Made by a program: the position numbers and the translations under genes
The notes under the pieces: model-generated
Seen by the model: the letters and a program-made list of their open reading frames with translations, nothing else
Told to the model about the DNA's origin: nothing
Database searches by the model: none
Assembly (NCBI GenBank): GCA_963576735.1
Contig: OY755173.1
Coordinates: 18,074,873-18,138,872, forward strand
Length of the DNA: 64,000 nucleotides
DNA from: Bedellia somnulentella
Lineage: Eukaryota; Arthropoda; Insecta; Lepidoptera; Bedelliidae
Direction: 5' to 3'
Part shown: piece after piece, positions 52,329-61,518 of the stretch
Position numbering within the stretch: position 1 is the first letter of the stretch
How the letters are laid out: every line of letters begins with the position of its first letter

Positions 52329-53643
52329 GGATAAAAAGATAACACGTGAAAATATTATTAAAGTCAGGGTGTAGGTAGCAAGGGAGTTCACTCTAGAACT
52401 TTTGGATACGACAATATGTTGTTAAGCATCTTATTAGACACTAGCTTTTTGCCCGCGACTACGTCCGCGTGGACTACATTTTTTGCATCCAGTTTACTAT
52501 CAATATTATATCAATATTATATCTAAAATACCAAAACACTATCTAACTACACTAACTTCTGTTTTTTTGTATTTATATTCCCGTGGGCGTTGTAATAGAT
52601 ATAAAGAACATTGAGACTTTTTAAGTGATTATTGGGCGATGCAGTTGGACGGTTGGACGGACCCCATTCAACTTCCAAAAGTGGATAAAGAATTACTATC
52701 TCTGGAGTTGTGGCTACCCTTTTTTGGGATTTATAGCCGTTAGTATATTCTCATGATTGATTGATGGATGAATTTCATACATTCCTTTTTGTAGTTGTTA
52801 TATCAGTCAATCGCATCAAGATTCAAATTTCAAGATACATTGTATTTTATAGATCAAAAATCTGTATAATATATTTCAATCTCTTAGGGGATGAGTTCCA
52901 AAAAACCTTTTTAATTGTTCATAAGAAACATGAAACAAACCATTTTGTAACCAAGTTTCTATGTTCAAAAATGAAAATATCTTGAGTAAGTATGGAAAGC
53001 AGTTTGGCAACCCGGTGCTGCCCCCTACACTGACTGTTGGTGATGTGTGAGAGATTGCAATCATCGGTCAACAGATGGCGTTACTGAATTAACATTGAGA
53101 TATTTACTATTATTTACAAACTATGCATTCTGAGGCTTAAACAGAATATTAATTTAACCGTAAGTAAAGTATAATATATCTATGAGAATATTAGTTAAAA
53201 ATAGTTAAATAAACAAAAGTTATAAAAATATTCTCAAACCTACCAAATGAATACGCAAAATTCATACAATATGCTTTCAATTATCTTTATTCATACATAT
53301 TCGCATAGTTGAATGTAAAAAAGAAGGATTAGTGCATCATATTATTCTAACCTAACACAAAAGCAAAAAAATACGCAAAAAGACTTTGACCACCCGGGAT
53401 TCGAACCTGGGTCTTTCGTACTTAGTATTCACCAAACGTTATACCGCTACGCCACGCGGACTTATGTGTATGTCTCAAATTTGTGATATGGTATATATCT
53501 AGTAGTCATACTATTGACAAACAATTAAATGGACAAATATTTTGATGAAAATGGATGAAACCCTTATTTTTTCCAAAAAGACTATTAATGAAGAGTCCGA
53601 TAAAGTCGGTCGATGAAAAAATTAAAGTGTAAATATGGGAAAC

Positions 53644-53787
53644 TGTTAGGGTTAATAATAACGATTATTGTCGGGTACTTGTGTTTTTGAGCGAGACGCT
53701 GCGTCGTCTCTAATACGTCAGTCTGAATACACTTGTGTTGAAGGAATCATCGTTTTATTCATTGTTCTAACACCTCGACAACTAACA
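53644..53787 (+). repeat. 5' LTR (144 bp)
   Basis: TG...CA bounded, identical to 57932-58075. Short for the family. Confidence 0.93.
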
Positions 53788-53788
53788 G

Positions 53789-53800
53789 TGGCGCAGCCGG
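53789..53800 (+). promoter_or_regulatory. primer-binding site
   Basis: TGGCGCAGCCGG begins one base after the LTR; TGG complements a tRNA CCA end. I could not assign the tRNA. Confidence 0.55.
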
Positions 53801-53827
53801 ACCTACGTTTAATTACTTTGTTAAACT

Positions 53828-56545
53828 ATGGCAAAGATATCGGTCGGGGTTAATAACGTGTTCAACCATGAAACTCAAGATTGGAGTTTATATAAAGGAC
53901 GGTTGGAGCAGTGGTTTCTCGCCAACGAGATCGACGATGAAACGGACAAGTGCAGCGTGAAAAGACGAGCCATTTTGTTAAGTGGGTTGTCAGAATCAAC
54001 GTTCAGACTCATTCGCGATCTATCTCTTCCCAAGGATGTCGGATTGTTAACTTACAAAGAAGTCGTAGTGCTGTTTGATTCGCATTTCGTTTCCAAGAAA
54101 TGTGGATTTGCAGAGCGGTTAAGATTCCACAGTGCGACACAACGAGCTGACGAATCAATGGCGGAGTGGGCTGCGCGGGTGCGCGGTCTAGCGGTGGATT
54201 GCGTGTTTCCGGCGGCGTCTCTGGATGAGACTCTGCGGGATCGCTTCGTGTTGGGGTTGGTGGCTGGTGCGGAGCGGGACCGCCTGTTCAGCGAACCCAT
54301 GGAGCAGTTATCGCTGAACAAAGCATTGCAGCTGGCGGACAGTGTACGGTGCGCCCGCGAGGGGGCGCGACAGCTGGATGTGGGGCTCCACGCCATTGCA
54401 GCGCGCTCAGCTCGATCGACGGCGGTGGCGGCGGGGGCGGTTAATCGTCCAAAGGTCACTTCGAACGTTGACATAAAAAAGTGCGTAGTGTGCGGGTATG
54501 CCGGACATTTACGTAATTCGTGCAAGTTCAAAAACTATAAATGTTCCAAATGCGGTGTCGTAGGACATTTGAAACGCGTTTGTGTTAGTAAAACTGAGGC
54601 TAATCAGCATTTTTTAGAGTGTTACTCGGATGATGGTAAGCAATTTAATTTTAATATACGTTGTGTTCGTGGGAACCCAATGCAGGAGTCCGTTTTGGTG
54701 GAGGATCACATGATACAGTTCGAAGTAGATACAGGTTCAGCAGTTACAGCTATTAATGATCAATTATATTACAAGTTGTTTCATAAGTTTCCATTAAGAG
54801 ATAGTAATAAAATACTACAAAGTTACAATGGTAGCCGGATAAATAACTTAGGGTTTATTTCGTTGCGATTTACGTATAAACATGCTTCTCATTCATTAGA
54901 TGTTTTTGTTGTAAGAAATGGAGGTCCGCCGTTATTGGGACGGGATTTTATCAGTAAATTTAATTTGGAAATAAGTCCAATTAATTACAATAATTCGTGC
55001 ATCGAATTGTTTCAACAATATCCGGAATTATTTTCCGAAAAATTAGGTTGTTGCAAAAATACGGAAATTATATTGAAATTAAAACCCGATGCTATTCCGA
55101 TATTTAAAAAGGCTAGACCGGTTCCTTTTGCGTTGCGAGGAAAGGTGGAAGACGAGATAAATAGGCTAGTAAATATTGGTATCATCGAACCTGTCGATTA
55201 TAGTGAATTTGCCAGCCCGATTGTCCCAGTGATAAGAGCGGACGGCCGTATAAGGTTGTGCGCCGACTACTCAGCTACACTGAATACGCAGTTGTTAATC
55301 GAAAAACATCCTTTACCGCGTATTGATGAATTGTTTTCCAAACTACACGGAGGGGTACAATTCTCTAAAATTGATCTTTCAGCCGCGTACAATCAGTACC
55401 TTTTATCGGATACCTCTAAAAACATGACTACGATCAATACGCATAAAGGTTTGTTCAGGTTTAATAGACTGGTGTTTGGTTTAGCAAGTGCACCGGCGAT
55501 TTTTCAAAAAAATTTGGAAAAAATATTGCATGGTGTCCCTGGAGTCCTCCAGTTCCTGGATGACATTTTGATAACGGGAAGAAATCGGGAAGAACACTCG
55601 GCTAGAATTCACGAAGTTCTGAAACGGTTACAAAATGTGGGGTTAGTCTTGAGGAAAGAAAAATGTTTTTTCTATCAAGATTCCATAAGTTATTTAGGAT
55701 TTGTAATTGATAAAAACGGGTTACATAAATGTCCAGACAAAATAAGGGCGGTAGTGGAAGCCAAGCGTCCAATTAATGTGTCAGAGTTGAAATCTTTTTT
55801 AGGTCTAGTTAACTATTATAGGAATTTTATTAAAAATGCATCCTCGATTTTAGCTCCTTTTCACGAATTACTACAAAAAAACAGTATATGGCACTGGGAT
55901 AAACAACACGATGACACTTTTAATTCCATTAAAAATGTTCTGGCTTCCGACATGACTTTAGCGCATTTTAATCCGGACGCTAAAATTATCTTAACGGTTG
56001 ATGCATCTCCGTGGGGTCTAGGAGCTGTGTTGTCGCAGATCGACAGTGACGGCTTAGAGAAACCGGTTTCATTCGCGTCGCGGTCGCTCTGTGCAGCGGA
56101 GAAACAATACAGTCAGATACAAAAAGAAGCTACTGCTATCATATTCGGCATACGCAAATTTCACCAGTATTTGTATGGTAGGGCAGACCCTTTTATATTA
56201 AGAACCGATCATAAGCCTTTGTTGTCGATTTTTAAACCAGGAAAGGGCATACCCGAAGTTTCGGCTAATCGTTTACAGCGTTATGCGTTATTTCTTTCGG
56301 CTTATAACTATAAAATTGAATATGTAAGTAGTAGTGACAATAGTGCTGATTTTTTGAGTCGTTCTATGAACCCGTTAGATGGCGAAAATTCCGAGGGCTC
56401 GGCGTTAAGTAACGAAGACATAGACAGTGCTACATATATCAATTTTGTATGGCAATCTGACGCGCCTCCGGTGTCTTTATGCGACGTTGCCGTGGCCACT
56501 AAACAAGATAAGGTATTTTATCGGAAGTATGTTTTAATACATTGA
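53828..56545 (+). CDS. Gag-protease-RT-RNase H polyprotein (905 aa)
   Basis: One frame. Gag occupies about residues 1-215 (GRLEQWFLAN, then QLADSVRCAREGARQ), with two zinc knuckles CX2CX4HX4C at 219-232 and 239-252. The aspartic protease active site DTGS is at 301-304 with GRDF later. RT has KARPVPFALR, DLSAAYNQ, GLASAPAIFQ and the catalytic FLDD box (576-579); RNase H has TVDASPWGLGAVLS (D725) and TDHKPLL. gag and pol share one reading frame, so no gag-pol frameshift is needed. The frame ends at TGA 56543, exactly before the integrase, which continues in another frame; see the finding. The start ATG lies 40 bases after the LTR. Confidence 0.92.
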   Translation: MAKISVGVNNVFNHETQDWSLYKGRLEQWFLANEIDDETDKCSVKRRAILLSGLSESTFRLIRDLSLPKDVGLLTYKEVVVLFDSHFVSKKCGFAERLRFHSATQRADESMAEWAARVRGLAVDCVFPAASLDETLRDRFVLGLVAGAERDRLFSEPMEQLSLNKALQLADSVRCAREGARQLDVGLHAIAARSARSTAVAAGAVNRPKVTSNVDIKKCVVCGYAGHLRNSCKFKNYKCSKCGVVGHLKRVCVSKTEANQHFLECYSDDGKQFNFNIRCVRGNPMQESVLVEDHMIQFEVDTGSAVTAINDQLYYKLFHKFPLRDSNKILQSYNGSRINNLGFISLRFTYKHASHSLDVFVVRNGGPPLLGRDFISKFNLEISPINYNNSCIELFQQYPELFSEKLGCCKNTEIILKLKPDAIPIFKKARPVPFALRGKVEDEINRLVNIGIIEPVDYSEFASPIVPVIRADGRIRLCADYSATLNTQLLIEKHPLPRIDELFSKLHGGVQFSKIDLSAAYNQYLLSDTSKNMTTINTHKGLFRFNRLVFGLASAPAIFQKNLEKILHGVPGVLQFLDDILITGRNREEHSARIHEVLKRLQNVGLVLRKEKCFFYQDSISYLGFVIDKNGLHKCPDKIRAVVEAKRPINVSELKSFLGLVNYYRNFIKNASSILAPFHELLQKNSIWHWDKQHDDTFNSIKNVLASDMTLAHFNPDAKIILTVDASPWGLGAVLSQIDSDGLEKPVSFASRSLCAAEKQYSQIQKEATAIIFGIRKFHQYLYGRADPFILRTDHKPLLSIFKPGKGIPEVSANRLQRYALFLSAYNYKIEYVSSSDNSADFLSRSMNPLDGENSEGSALSNEDIDSATYINFVWQSDAPPVSLCDVAVATKQDKVFYRKYVLIH

Positions 56546-57900
56546 ATGGATGGCCTACGAGAAGTTTAAATAAGGATATAAAACCTTATTTCGGTTGTAG
56601 GTTGGAATTAGCCGTAGAACGGAATTGTTTGATGCGTGGGGATAGATTGGTTATTCCATTATCGTTACGTAAGATTATTCTAAAAGAGCTTCATAAAGGT
56701 CATATGGGCATCGTAAAAATGAAATCAGAAGCAAGGAGACGGTTCTGGTGGCCGGGTATGACGTCAGACGTAGATGGCGTAGTGGAGACGTGCGACGTGT
56801 GCAACCAGCTGCGCCCCGCGCCCCCCAGCGCGCCGCTCACACCGTGGCCGTATCCAAAGGAACCGTGGTCGCGAGTTCATTTAGACTTTCTGGGCCCTTT
56901 TCAAGGTAGGACATACCTAGTGGCTGTTGACGCTTACTCCAAGTGGGTAGAGGTATTTGATGTTACCGCGGGATATAGTTCCAAAACTGTTATTATTAAA
57001 TTATGCGAGTTGATGTCTAGATTTGGCTTGTTTAATACGATTTGTACCGATAACGGACCTTCTTTTATCTCTTCAGAGTTCAGTAATTTTTGTGTTAAGA
57101 ATAGTATACAGCATTTAACGTCACCGACGTTTCATCCGGCAAGTAATGGACAAGCAGAAAGCTATGTTAAAATTATTAAAAAAAGCATTAAGAGTATTTT
57201 ATTAGAAGGTTCTTCCATGAAGGATCTAAATGTAAGGCTGCTTGAATTTTTATTTAATTATCGTAACACTGTCCACTCCTCTACCAATCGTTCTCCTGCA
57301 GAAATATTATTCGGTCGTAATTTGCGTAATAGACTCGATTTATTGCAACCGCGTAGTTTAGCTGTACCCGATGTAGCACTCTCAGACAATGTTGAAAAAT
57401 CTCAGTCTTCACAGATTAGGAATTATGGGGGAAGAAGAGATATTAAATTTAAGATGGGACAAAAAGTTTTAGTCAAAGTTTTTAAAAATAATAAAAGTTT
57501 TTGGACTAATGGTGAAATAAATAAGAAAATAGGAAAGTCTGCATACTTAGTTAAAATATCAAATAGTGAAAAGATGCTAAAAAAACATATAAACCAGTTG
57601 TTGGAAGACAAAAGCGATATACCGGTGTCACAACTCACGTCAGAGGGGAACGCAGAGACGCACGACACTTTTAGGGAGAACGACTGCGACGAGTTTCAAG
57701 ACTGTCTACCGCCTATAGTCTTACAGTCGACTCCACCCGCCGATACTGAAGTCAGTGAGTTGACACCCGAGAAGGAACCTAGTAGTCCTAGTGCTGAGGA
57801 GAGGCAGGACGTTTTCTCGTCACCAATTTCCGAGGTGGAAACAGATCCTCCTCGTCGTATTTTGAGACCACGAAAAGATTTTAGTTACAAAGGTTTATAG
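56512..57900 (+). CDS. integrase region of the Ty3/gypsy element (452 aa from 56542)
   Basis: Open from 56512, overlapping the end of the first frame by about 34 bases, with no ATG near its start, so it needs a frameshift or is separated by a mutation. Counting from 56542: zinc-binding HKGH (51-54) and CDVC (84-87), then the catalytic triad D115 (LDFLGP), D170 (TDNGPS) and E206 (QAESY), spaced D-54-D-35-E. The GPY/F-like C-terminal area (KMGQKVLVK, WTNGEINKKIGKSAYLVKI) and an acidic tail follow. Inserts the element cDNA into host DNA. Confidence 0.9.
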   Translation, partial: GILSEVCFNTLNGWPTRSLNKDIKPYFGCRLELAVERNCLMRGDRLVIPLSLRKIILKELHKGHMGIVKMKSEARRRFWWPGMTSDVDGVVETCDVCNQLRPAPPSAPLTPWPYPKEPWSRVHLDFLGPFQGRTYLVAVDAYSKWVEVFDVTAGYSSKTVIIKLCELMSRFGLFNTICTDNGPSFISSEFSNFCVKNSIQHLTSPTFHPASNGQAESYVKIIKKSIKSILLEGSSMKDLNVRLLEFLFNYRNTVHSSTNRSPAEILFGRNLRNRLDLLQPRSLAVPDVALSDNVEKSQSSQIRNYGGRRDIKFKMGQKVLVKVFKNNKSFWTNGEINKKIGKSAYLVKISNSEKMLKKHINQLLEDKSDIPVSQLTSEGNAETHDTFRENDCDEFQDCLPPIVLQSTPPADTEVSELTPEKEPSSPSAEERQDVFSSPISEVETDPPRRILRPRKDFSYKGL

Positions 57901-57917
57901 TGAAGGGTTGTTATGTA

Positions 57918-57931
57918 ATATGGGGGAGGAA
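57918..57931 (+). promoter_or_regulatory. polypurine tract
   Basis: ATATGGGGGAGGAA directly before the right LTR; primer for plus-strand synthesis. Confidence 0.75.
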
Positions 57932-58075
57932 TGTTAGGGTTAATAATAACGATTATTGTCGGGTACTTGTGTTTTTGAGCGAGACGCTGCGTCGTCTCTA
58001 ATACGTCAGTCTGAATACACTTGTGTTGAAGGAATCATCGTTTTATTCATTGTTCTAACACCTCGACAACTAACA
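57932..58075 (+). repeat. 3' LTR (144 bp)
   Basis: Identical by eye to the 5' LTR. Confidence 0.93.
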
Positions 58076-58572
58076 GAAACCATATAAAAGTTATGTTTTT
58101 TTATGCTCCTGTGGGAACCCTTGCGAAATCCGGAATAAATTATATCCTATATGTTGGCCAGGTGTATAACCTACATTCATGCCAAATTTGATCAAGATCG
58201 GTCCGGTAGAATTAACGTGATGAACGGACATACAGACAGACAGACAGACATTTTTTTCAAAAATAGCAAATTTGGTTTCAGTATCGAAAATAAAACATAT
58301 TCCACCGGTTTTTATTTTTTTTTCTTCAATGTACAGTTTTGACCTCGTTACAGTCTTATTATAGTATAGATAGAAGATAGATAGATAGAAGATTTAAATT
58401 ATTCACCTTCCTACCGACTGAACCTAACAGCTGTTATTCACAAAAACGGGTAGTAAGAGCTCAAAAATAATAAAAAGCTCACCAGGGTCGTTTATTTTTC
58501 ATTTCAATCCTATGAATAGCTTGAATTAGAATACCACACTTCCCGCTGGTTTTCAATCGAAAAAGGCATATG

Positions 58573-58820
58573 ACGGTTTTACATACAAACATACATATAC
58601 TCACGGCTACATAAATCCTTTGAAGGGGTAGCCAGAGCTAGGGAATTAGAAAATTTTCAGTTACTTTTGGAAGTTGCGTGGGGAGAAGATGGTGAAATAA
58701 AGGTGGTTTGTGATTGGTCTCCAACCGCAATGCCCAAAAAGCCCCAATACCGTTAGTCGCCTATTACGTACAACCACCGGAAGAAGTGGAGTAGTGCTAT
58801 TCTAAGCTAACACTACACAG
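58573..58820 (-). mobile_element. SINE-A copy
   Basis: ACATATACTCACGGCTACAT to CTAAGCTAACACTACACAGC. Confidence 0.82.
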
Positions 58821-58876
58821 CAATGACAGCAATGAAGGAAAATGACGATTTTAATTATTTATATACTTTTTCACAG

Positions 58877-59067
58877 AAAACGAATATCCGTGTTCAGAGA
58901 ACTACATGGGACCGAAGGCTTTTTCTGAACCTGAAAGCTACACATTCGCTAAGTACCTCCGCCAACTGAAGAATATAACTGCTTATATATCTTTCCATTC
59001 ATATGCGAAATTACTGTTAGCCCCGTATAGTGACCAACAAGGAGTCGCAAAGGATTTCAGAACTCTT
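58877..59067 (+). CDS. carboxypeptidase exon 7: third zinc ligand
   Basis: Acceptor ttttcacag. Encodes ENEYPCSENYMGPKAFSEPE, LRQLKNITAYISFHSYAKLL, LAPYSDQQGVAKDFRTL; HSY is the third zinc-binding residue. Of three possible donors (GTACGT at 59068, GTGGTA, GTATGT) only GTACGT ends in phase 0, matching exon 8. Confidence 0.88.
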
Positions 59068-59082
59068 GTACGTGGTATGTTT

Positions 59083-59345
59083 ACATACATATACTCACGC
59101 TATTATTTCTCATTGGGGTAGGCAGGGATACTGATCGCTTACGACATACGATCCTGGCAAACCTGTCAATCTTTTCATACATGTACTTTTATTCTTCAGA
59201 TTCCTGACGTCTGTTTTTTAAATATATTCGCTATTTGATGTAAATTAATCCTCCATGGTCGTCCTCTGCACATTCCTCACATTGGCTCTATAAATATATT
59301 TTATCAATTTCTTTATACGTTCAAAAAACTTAACTTGAGCAAATC
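59083..59345 (-). mobile_element. RTE LINE 3' fragment, diverged
   Basis: CGCTATTATTTCTCATTGGG, CGATCCTGGCAAACCTGTC, CATGGTCGTCCTCTGC; several deletions. Inserted 15 bases after exon 7. Confidence 0.75.
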
Positions 59346-59602
59346 TTTCACACTGTATAATCGCAGAAGAAGTGGCACTTTTGAACATCATGTGAGACTT
59401 TTTTCACCTGGTTTTACTTCTCTGTGTGTACTTGCGTATGTAGGTGCTCCCTCGCCCCCCGCCAAAATTGACAGAGAAAAATGTTTTGAGGTCTCGATAA
59501 AGGCCTGTTCTTGTTGGTCTGAGTCCATTCGACTTTCTTTCTTTAATATTATACAGTAATCCCATTCTTTTTGAACTTGGTAACTCAATATTCTAAATTA
59601 CA

Positions 59603-60085
59603 TACATATATACATACATACGTATACTCACGCCGTTCGTTCCCATTGGGGTAGGCAGAGACTATCGATCGCCACTTTGTAACCCTGGCAAACCACTCCA
59701 GCTTTGTTCACATTTATCAATCTTTTCATACTGCTCTTTTATTCTTTATACTTCGGGCACCTGCCTTCCTGAGCACATTCTCTATTTGGTCAAAATGAGA
59801 CCTCTGAGGTCGTCCTCTACTAACAGTACCTTCCACATTGGCTTTATAGATCTCTTTCACCAATTATCCTCTCTATGTGCCTAAAACCAATCTCAACATT
59901 CCTTTTTCCATCTTTTTACAATATCATCTTTCACACCGCACTTTTCACGAATCACGCTATTGTCCAGTCGATCACATAACCTAAAATAACATATTTTTTT
60001 GAAGGAAGCCACCTCTACTGCATTCACTTTGCCCTCATACATCTTCTGCCATACATAAGCAAAGGAACAAGAAGATTTGTCATTA
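59603..60085 (-). mobile_element. RTE LINE 3' fragment
   Basis: Minus-oriented 480-bp fragment (CGCCGTTCGTTCCCATTGGG to VNAVEVASFKKI-coding sequence) with small deletions that break the frame. Confidence 0.82.
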
Positions 60086-60087
60086 TC

Positions 60088-60338
60088 ACATACATACATA
60101 CATATACTCACGGCTATAAATCCCTAGAAGGGGTAGCCAGAGCTAAGGAACTTGAAGTTCCTCAGCCACTTTTGGAAGTTGCGTCGGGAAAAGATAGTGA
60201 AATAAAGGTTGTTGGTGATGGGTCTCCAACCACATCGCCCAAAAATCCCTTAAAAGCCCCAATACCGTTAGACGCCTCTTACGTACACCCACCGGAAGAA
60301 ATGGGGTAGTGTTATTCTAAGCCGATACTACACAGGAA
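60088..60338 (-). mobile_element. SINE-A copy
   Basis: (CATA)n TATACTCACGGCTATAAATC to AAGCCGATACTACACAGG; adjoins the RTE fragment. Confidence 0.86.
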
Positions 60339-60461
60339 ATTTGACATTATCGTGTGTAGTAATTACTAGTCTTGGTCTAATCCAATTGTAATAAAGGGCA
60401 TGAGTAAGTGATTGGTAGTAACATTAAAATAAACGTAAAATAATGAATTCCTCACAGCCCA

Positions 60462-60775
60462 TTACGTCCCCACCAAGGGGCTCCAGCCTACCCTATATAG
60501 GGTGATTTGGCCATAGTTCACCACGCTGGCCAATTGCGGGATGACCTACTAACGACTACTACTGTGATAGTAACCGGGACCGACGGCTTAACGTGCCCTC
60601 CAAAGCACGGAATCATCACAATTTTCGGATAATCATGTGATTCAAGCCTGCAATATCCTTCCAGACTGGGTTAAATATTACAAATTAAATTGTGAGTCTG
60701 CCCCCCCCCGGGATCGAACCCGAGACCTCCGTACTTGAAGCCAAGCGCTTGACCGCGCGACCACGGAGGCATCGG
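60462..60775 (-). mobile_element. SINE-C copy, full length
   Basis: CAGCCCATTACGTCCCCACC to GACCGCGCGACCACGGAGGC; tRNA-like head, core and 3' end all present in reverse. Confidence 0.87.
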
Positions 60776-60811
60776 AGACATAACGAATTAAAAGTATGTT
60801 TTACGTTTCAG

Positions 60812-60899
60812 GAACTAATTGGCAGAAAATCGCTTGATTTTGGAGAAAAATCTGGTTATGACCGATACGCGGGACCGGGCGTTGCCAAGGACCTACTTT
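60812..60899 (+). CDS. carboxypeptidase exon 8
   Basis: Acceptor acgtttcag, donor GTAAGT. Encodes ELIGRKSLDFGEKSGYDRYA GPGVAKDLL, which fits the segment after the HSY exon (GxxYxxG). Phase 0 in, phase 1 out. An alternative donor GTAAAT four bases later would give phase 2. Confidence 0.68.
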
Positions 60900-60914
60900 G
60901 TAAGTAAATGTTTT

Positions 60915-61168
60915 ATACATACATTTCTCGCGGACCTAAATCCCTACTGGGGTAGCCAGAGATGCAGAATAAAAAAAAACCTCCTTCAGCCACTTTTGGA
61001 AGTTGGGTGGGGAAGAGATTGTAAAAGAAAGGTTTTTGGTAAAGGCTGATGGGTCTCCAACCGTATCGCCCAAAAATCACTAAATAAGCCCCAATACCCT
61101 TAGCCACCTCTTACAAATACCCATGGTAAGAAATGGGGTAGTGCTATTCTAAGCCGACACTACACAGC
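60915..61168 (-). mobile_element. SINE-A copy
   Basis: CATACATTTCTCGCGGACCT to AAGCCGACACTACACAGC; directly after exon 8. Confidence 0.82.
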
Positions 61169-61313
61169 TTTAAATATATTCGTATTTCTAAGAATTATTA
61201 CATCGACATCAAATGCTACGGGTTTCCGCAGTTGACACACCATGGTGATGGTACATATCCTAGTGGTTAATCCGACCTAATCTATCCAGAGGACATTCAT
61301 GTTACTTTACCAG

Positions 61314-61365
61314 GTCTGCTACCGACTCTGGAAGCGACTTTATGGTTTCAGTGCCTTGTATATAA
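61314..61365 (+). other. possible decayed carboxypeptidase exon 9
   Basis: After ttactttaccag the frame SATDSGSDFMVSVPCI, stop, vaguely resembles the SGxSxD segment that follows exon 8 in M14 enzymes. It joins in phase only with the weaker exon 8 donor at 60904 and ends prematurely where a LINE fragment begins. Speculative. Confidence 0.2.
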
Positions 61366-61369
61366 CTAA

Positions 61370-61512
61370 TTTACTGATCTTACCTTACAAAGGTTGTCTG
61401 GAAGAGATCGCTTTTAGCGATAAGTCCGCCAATTGTACCTTACAGTAAACTGTTTCATATATATTTTTTAATATTTTGTGGTTGATGTGCAGTTAAGAGT
61501 ATTTCTATTATA
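61370..61512 (+). mobile_element. CR1-type LINE 3' UTR fragment
   Basis: CAAAGGTTGTCTGGAAGAGA TCGCTTTTAGCGATAAGTCC, like 41690-41850. Confidence 0.78.
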
Positions 61513-61518
61513 TATATA

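Larger units (their letters stand above)
53639..58080 (+). mobile_element. Ty3/gypsy LTR retrotransposon with GAAAC target duplication
   Basis: Element 53644-58075 (4432 bp), GAAAC at 53639-53643 and 58076-58080. The 144-bp LTRs (TGTTAGG...CTAACA) appear identical. A primer-binding-like TGGCGCAGCCGG lies one base after the left LTR, and a polypurine tract (TGGGGGAGGAA) before the right LTR. Two frames: gag-PR-RT-RNaseH and integrase. No env. Identical LTRs mean recent insertion. Confidence 0.93.
52441..58370 (-). mobile_element. Helitron (minus orientation) split by an LTR retrotransposon
   Basis: The minus-strand 3' end ACGCGGACGTAGTCGCGGGC AAAAAGCTAG is at 52441 and the 5' end TCTATACTATAATAAGACTG at 58370, in an A|T target. 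Without the 4.4-kb LTR element it is about 1.5 kb. It carries the same internal SINE-A-derived block (52577-52755) as its relatives and a tRNA-like segment (53391-53462, minus strand GCGTGGCGTAGCGGTATAAC, GGTTCGAATCCCGGG). Confidence 0.78.
50326..58876 (+). other. carboxypeptidase intron 6 (8.6 kb)
   Basis: GTAACC...TTTTCACAG. Contains SINE-C, a LINE 3' fragment, the RTE RT fragment and a Helitron with the Ty3/gypsy element; the small remaining stretches show nothing. Confidence 0.78.
37373..60899 (+). other. M14 zinc carboxypeptidase gene (exons 1-8, incomplete at 3' end)
   Basis: Eight exons (37373-37540, 37806-37960, 46199-46271, 46732-46897, 49264-49424, 50235-50325, 58877-59067, 60812-60899) join in phase to about 364 residues. 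In order: signal peptide, activation peptide, then the catalytic domain with HxxE zinc ligands, DRLWRK and DLNRNW arginines, and the HSY third zinc ligand. Known role of the family: secreted metallo-exopeptidase removing C-terminal residues, in insects mostly a gut enzyme made as a zymogen. The last 60 or so residues (specificity residue and catalytic Glu) are not secured in the window, so A versus B specificity is undetermined. The two largest introns (8.2 and 8.6 kb) hold Helitrons, an LTR element, LINEs and SINEs. Confidence 0.85.

Noticed and set aside
54052..54531. 159-aa minus-strand frame
   Set aside because: Shadow of the gag coding region on the opposite strand.
58906..59121. stand-alone 71-aa protein
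   Set aside because: It is exon 7 of the carboxypeptidase read through its donor into an RTE fragment.
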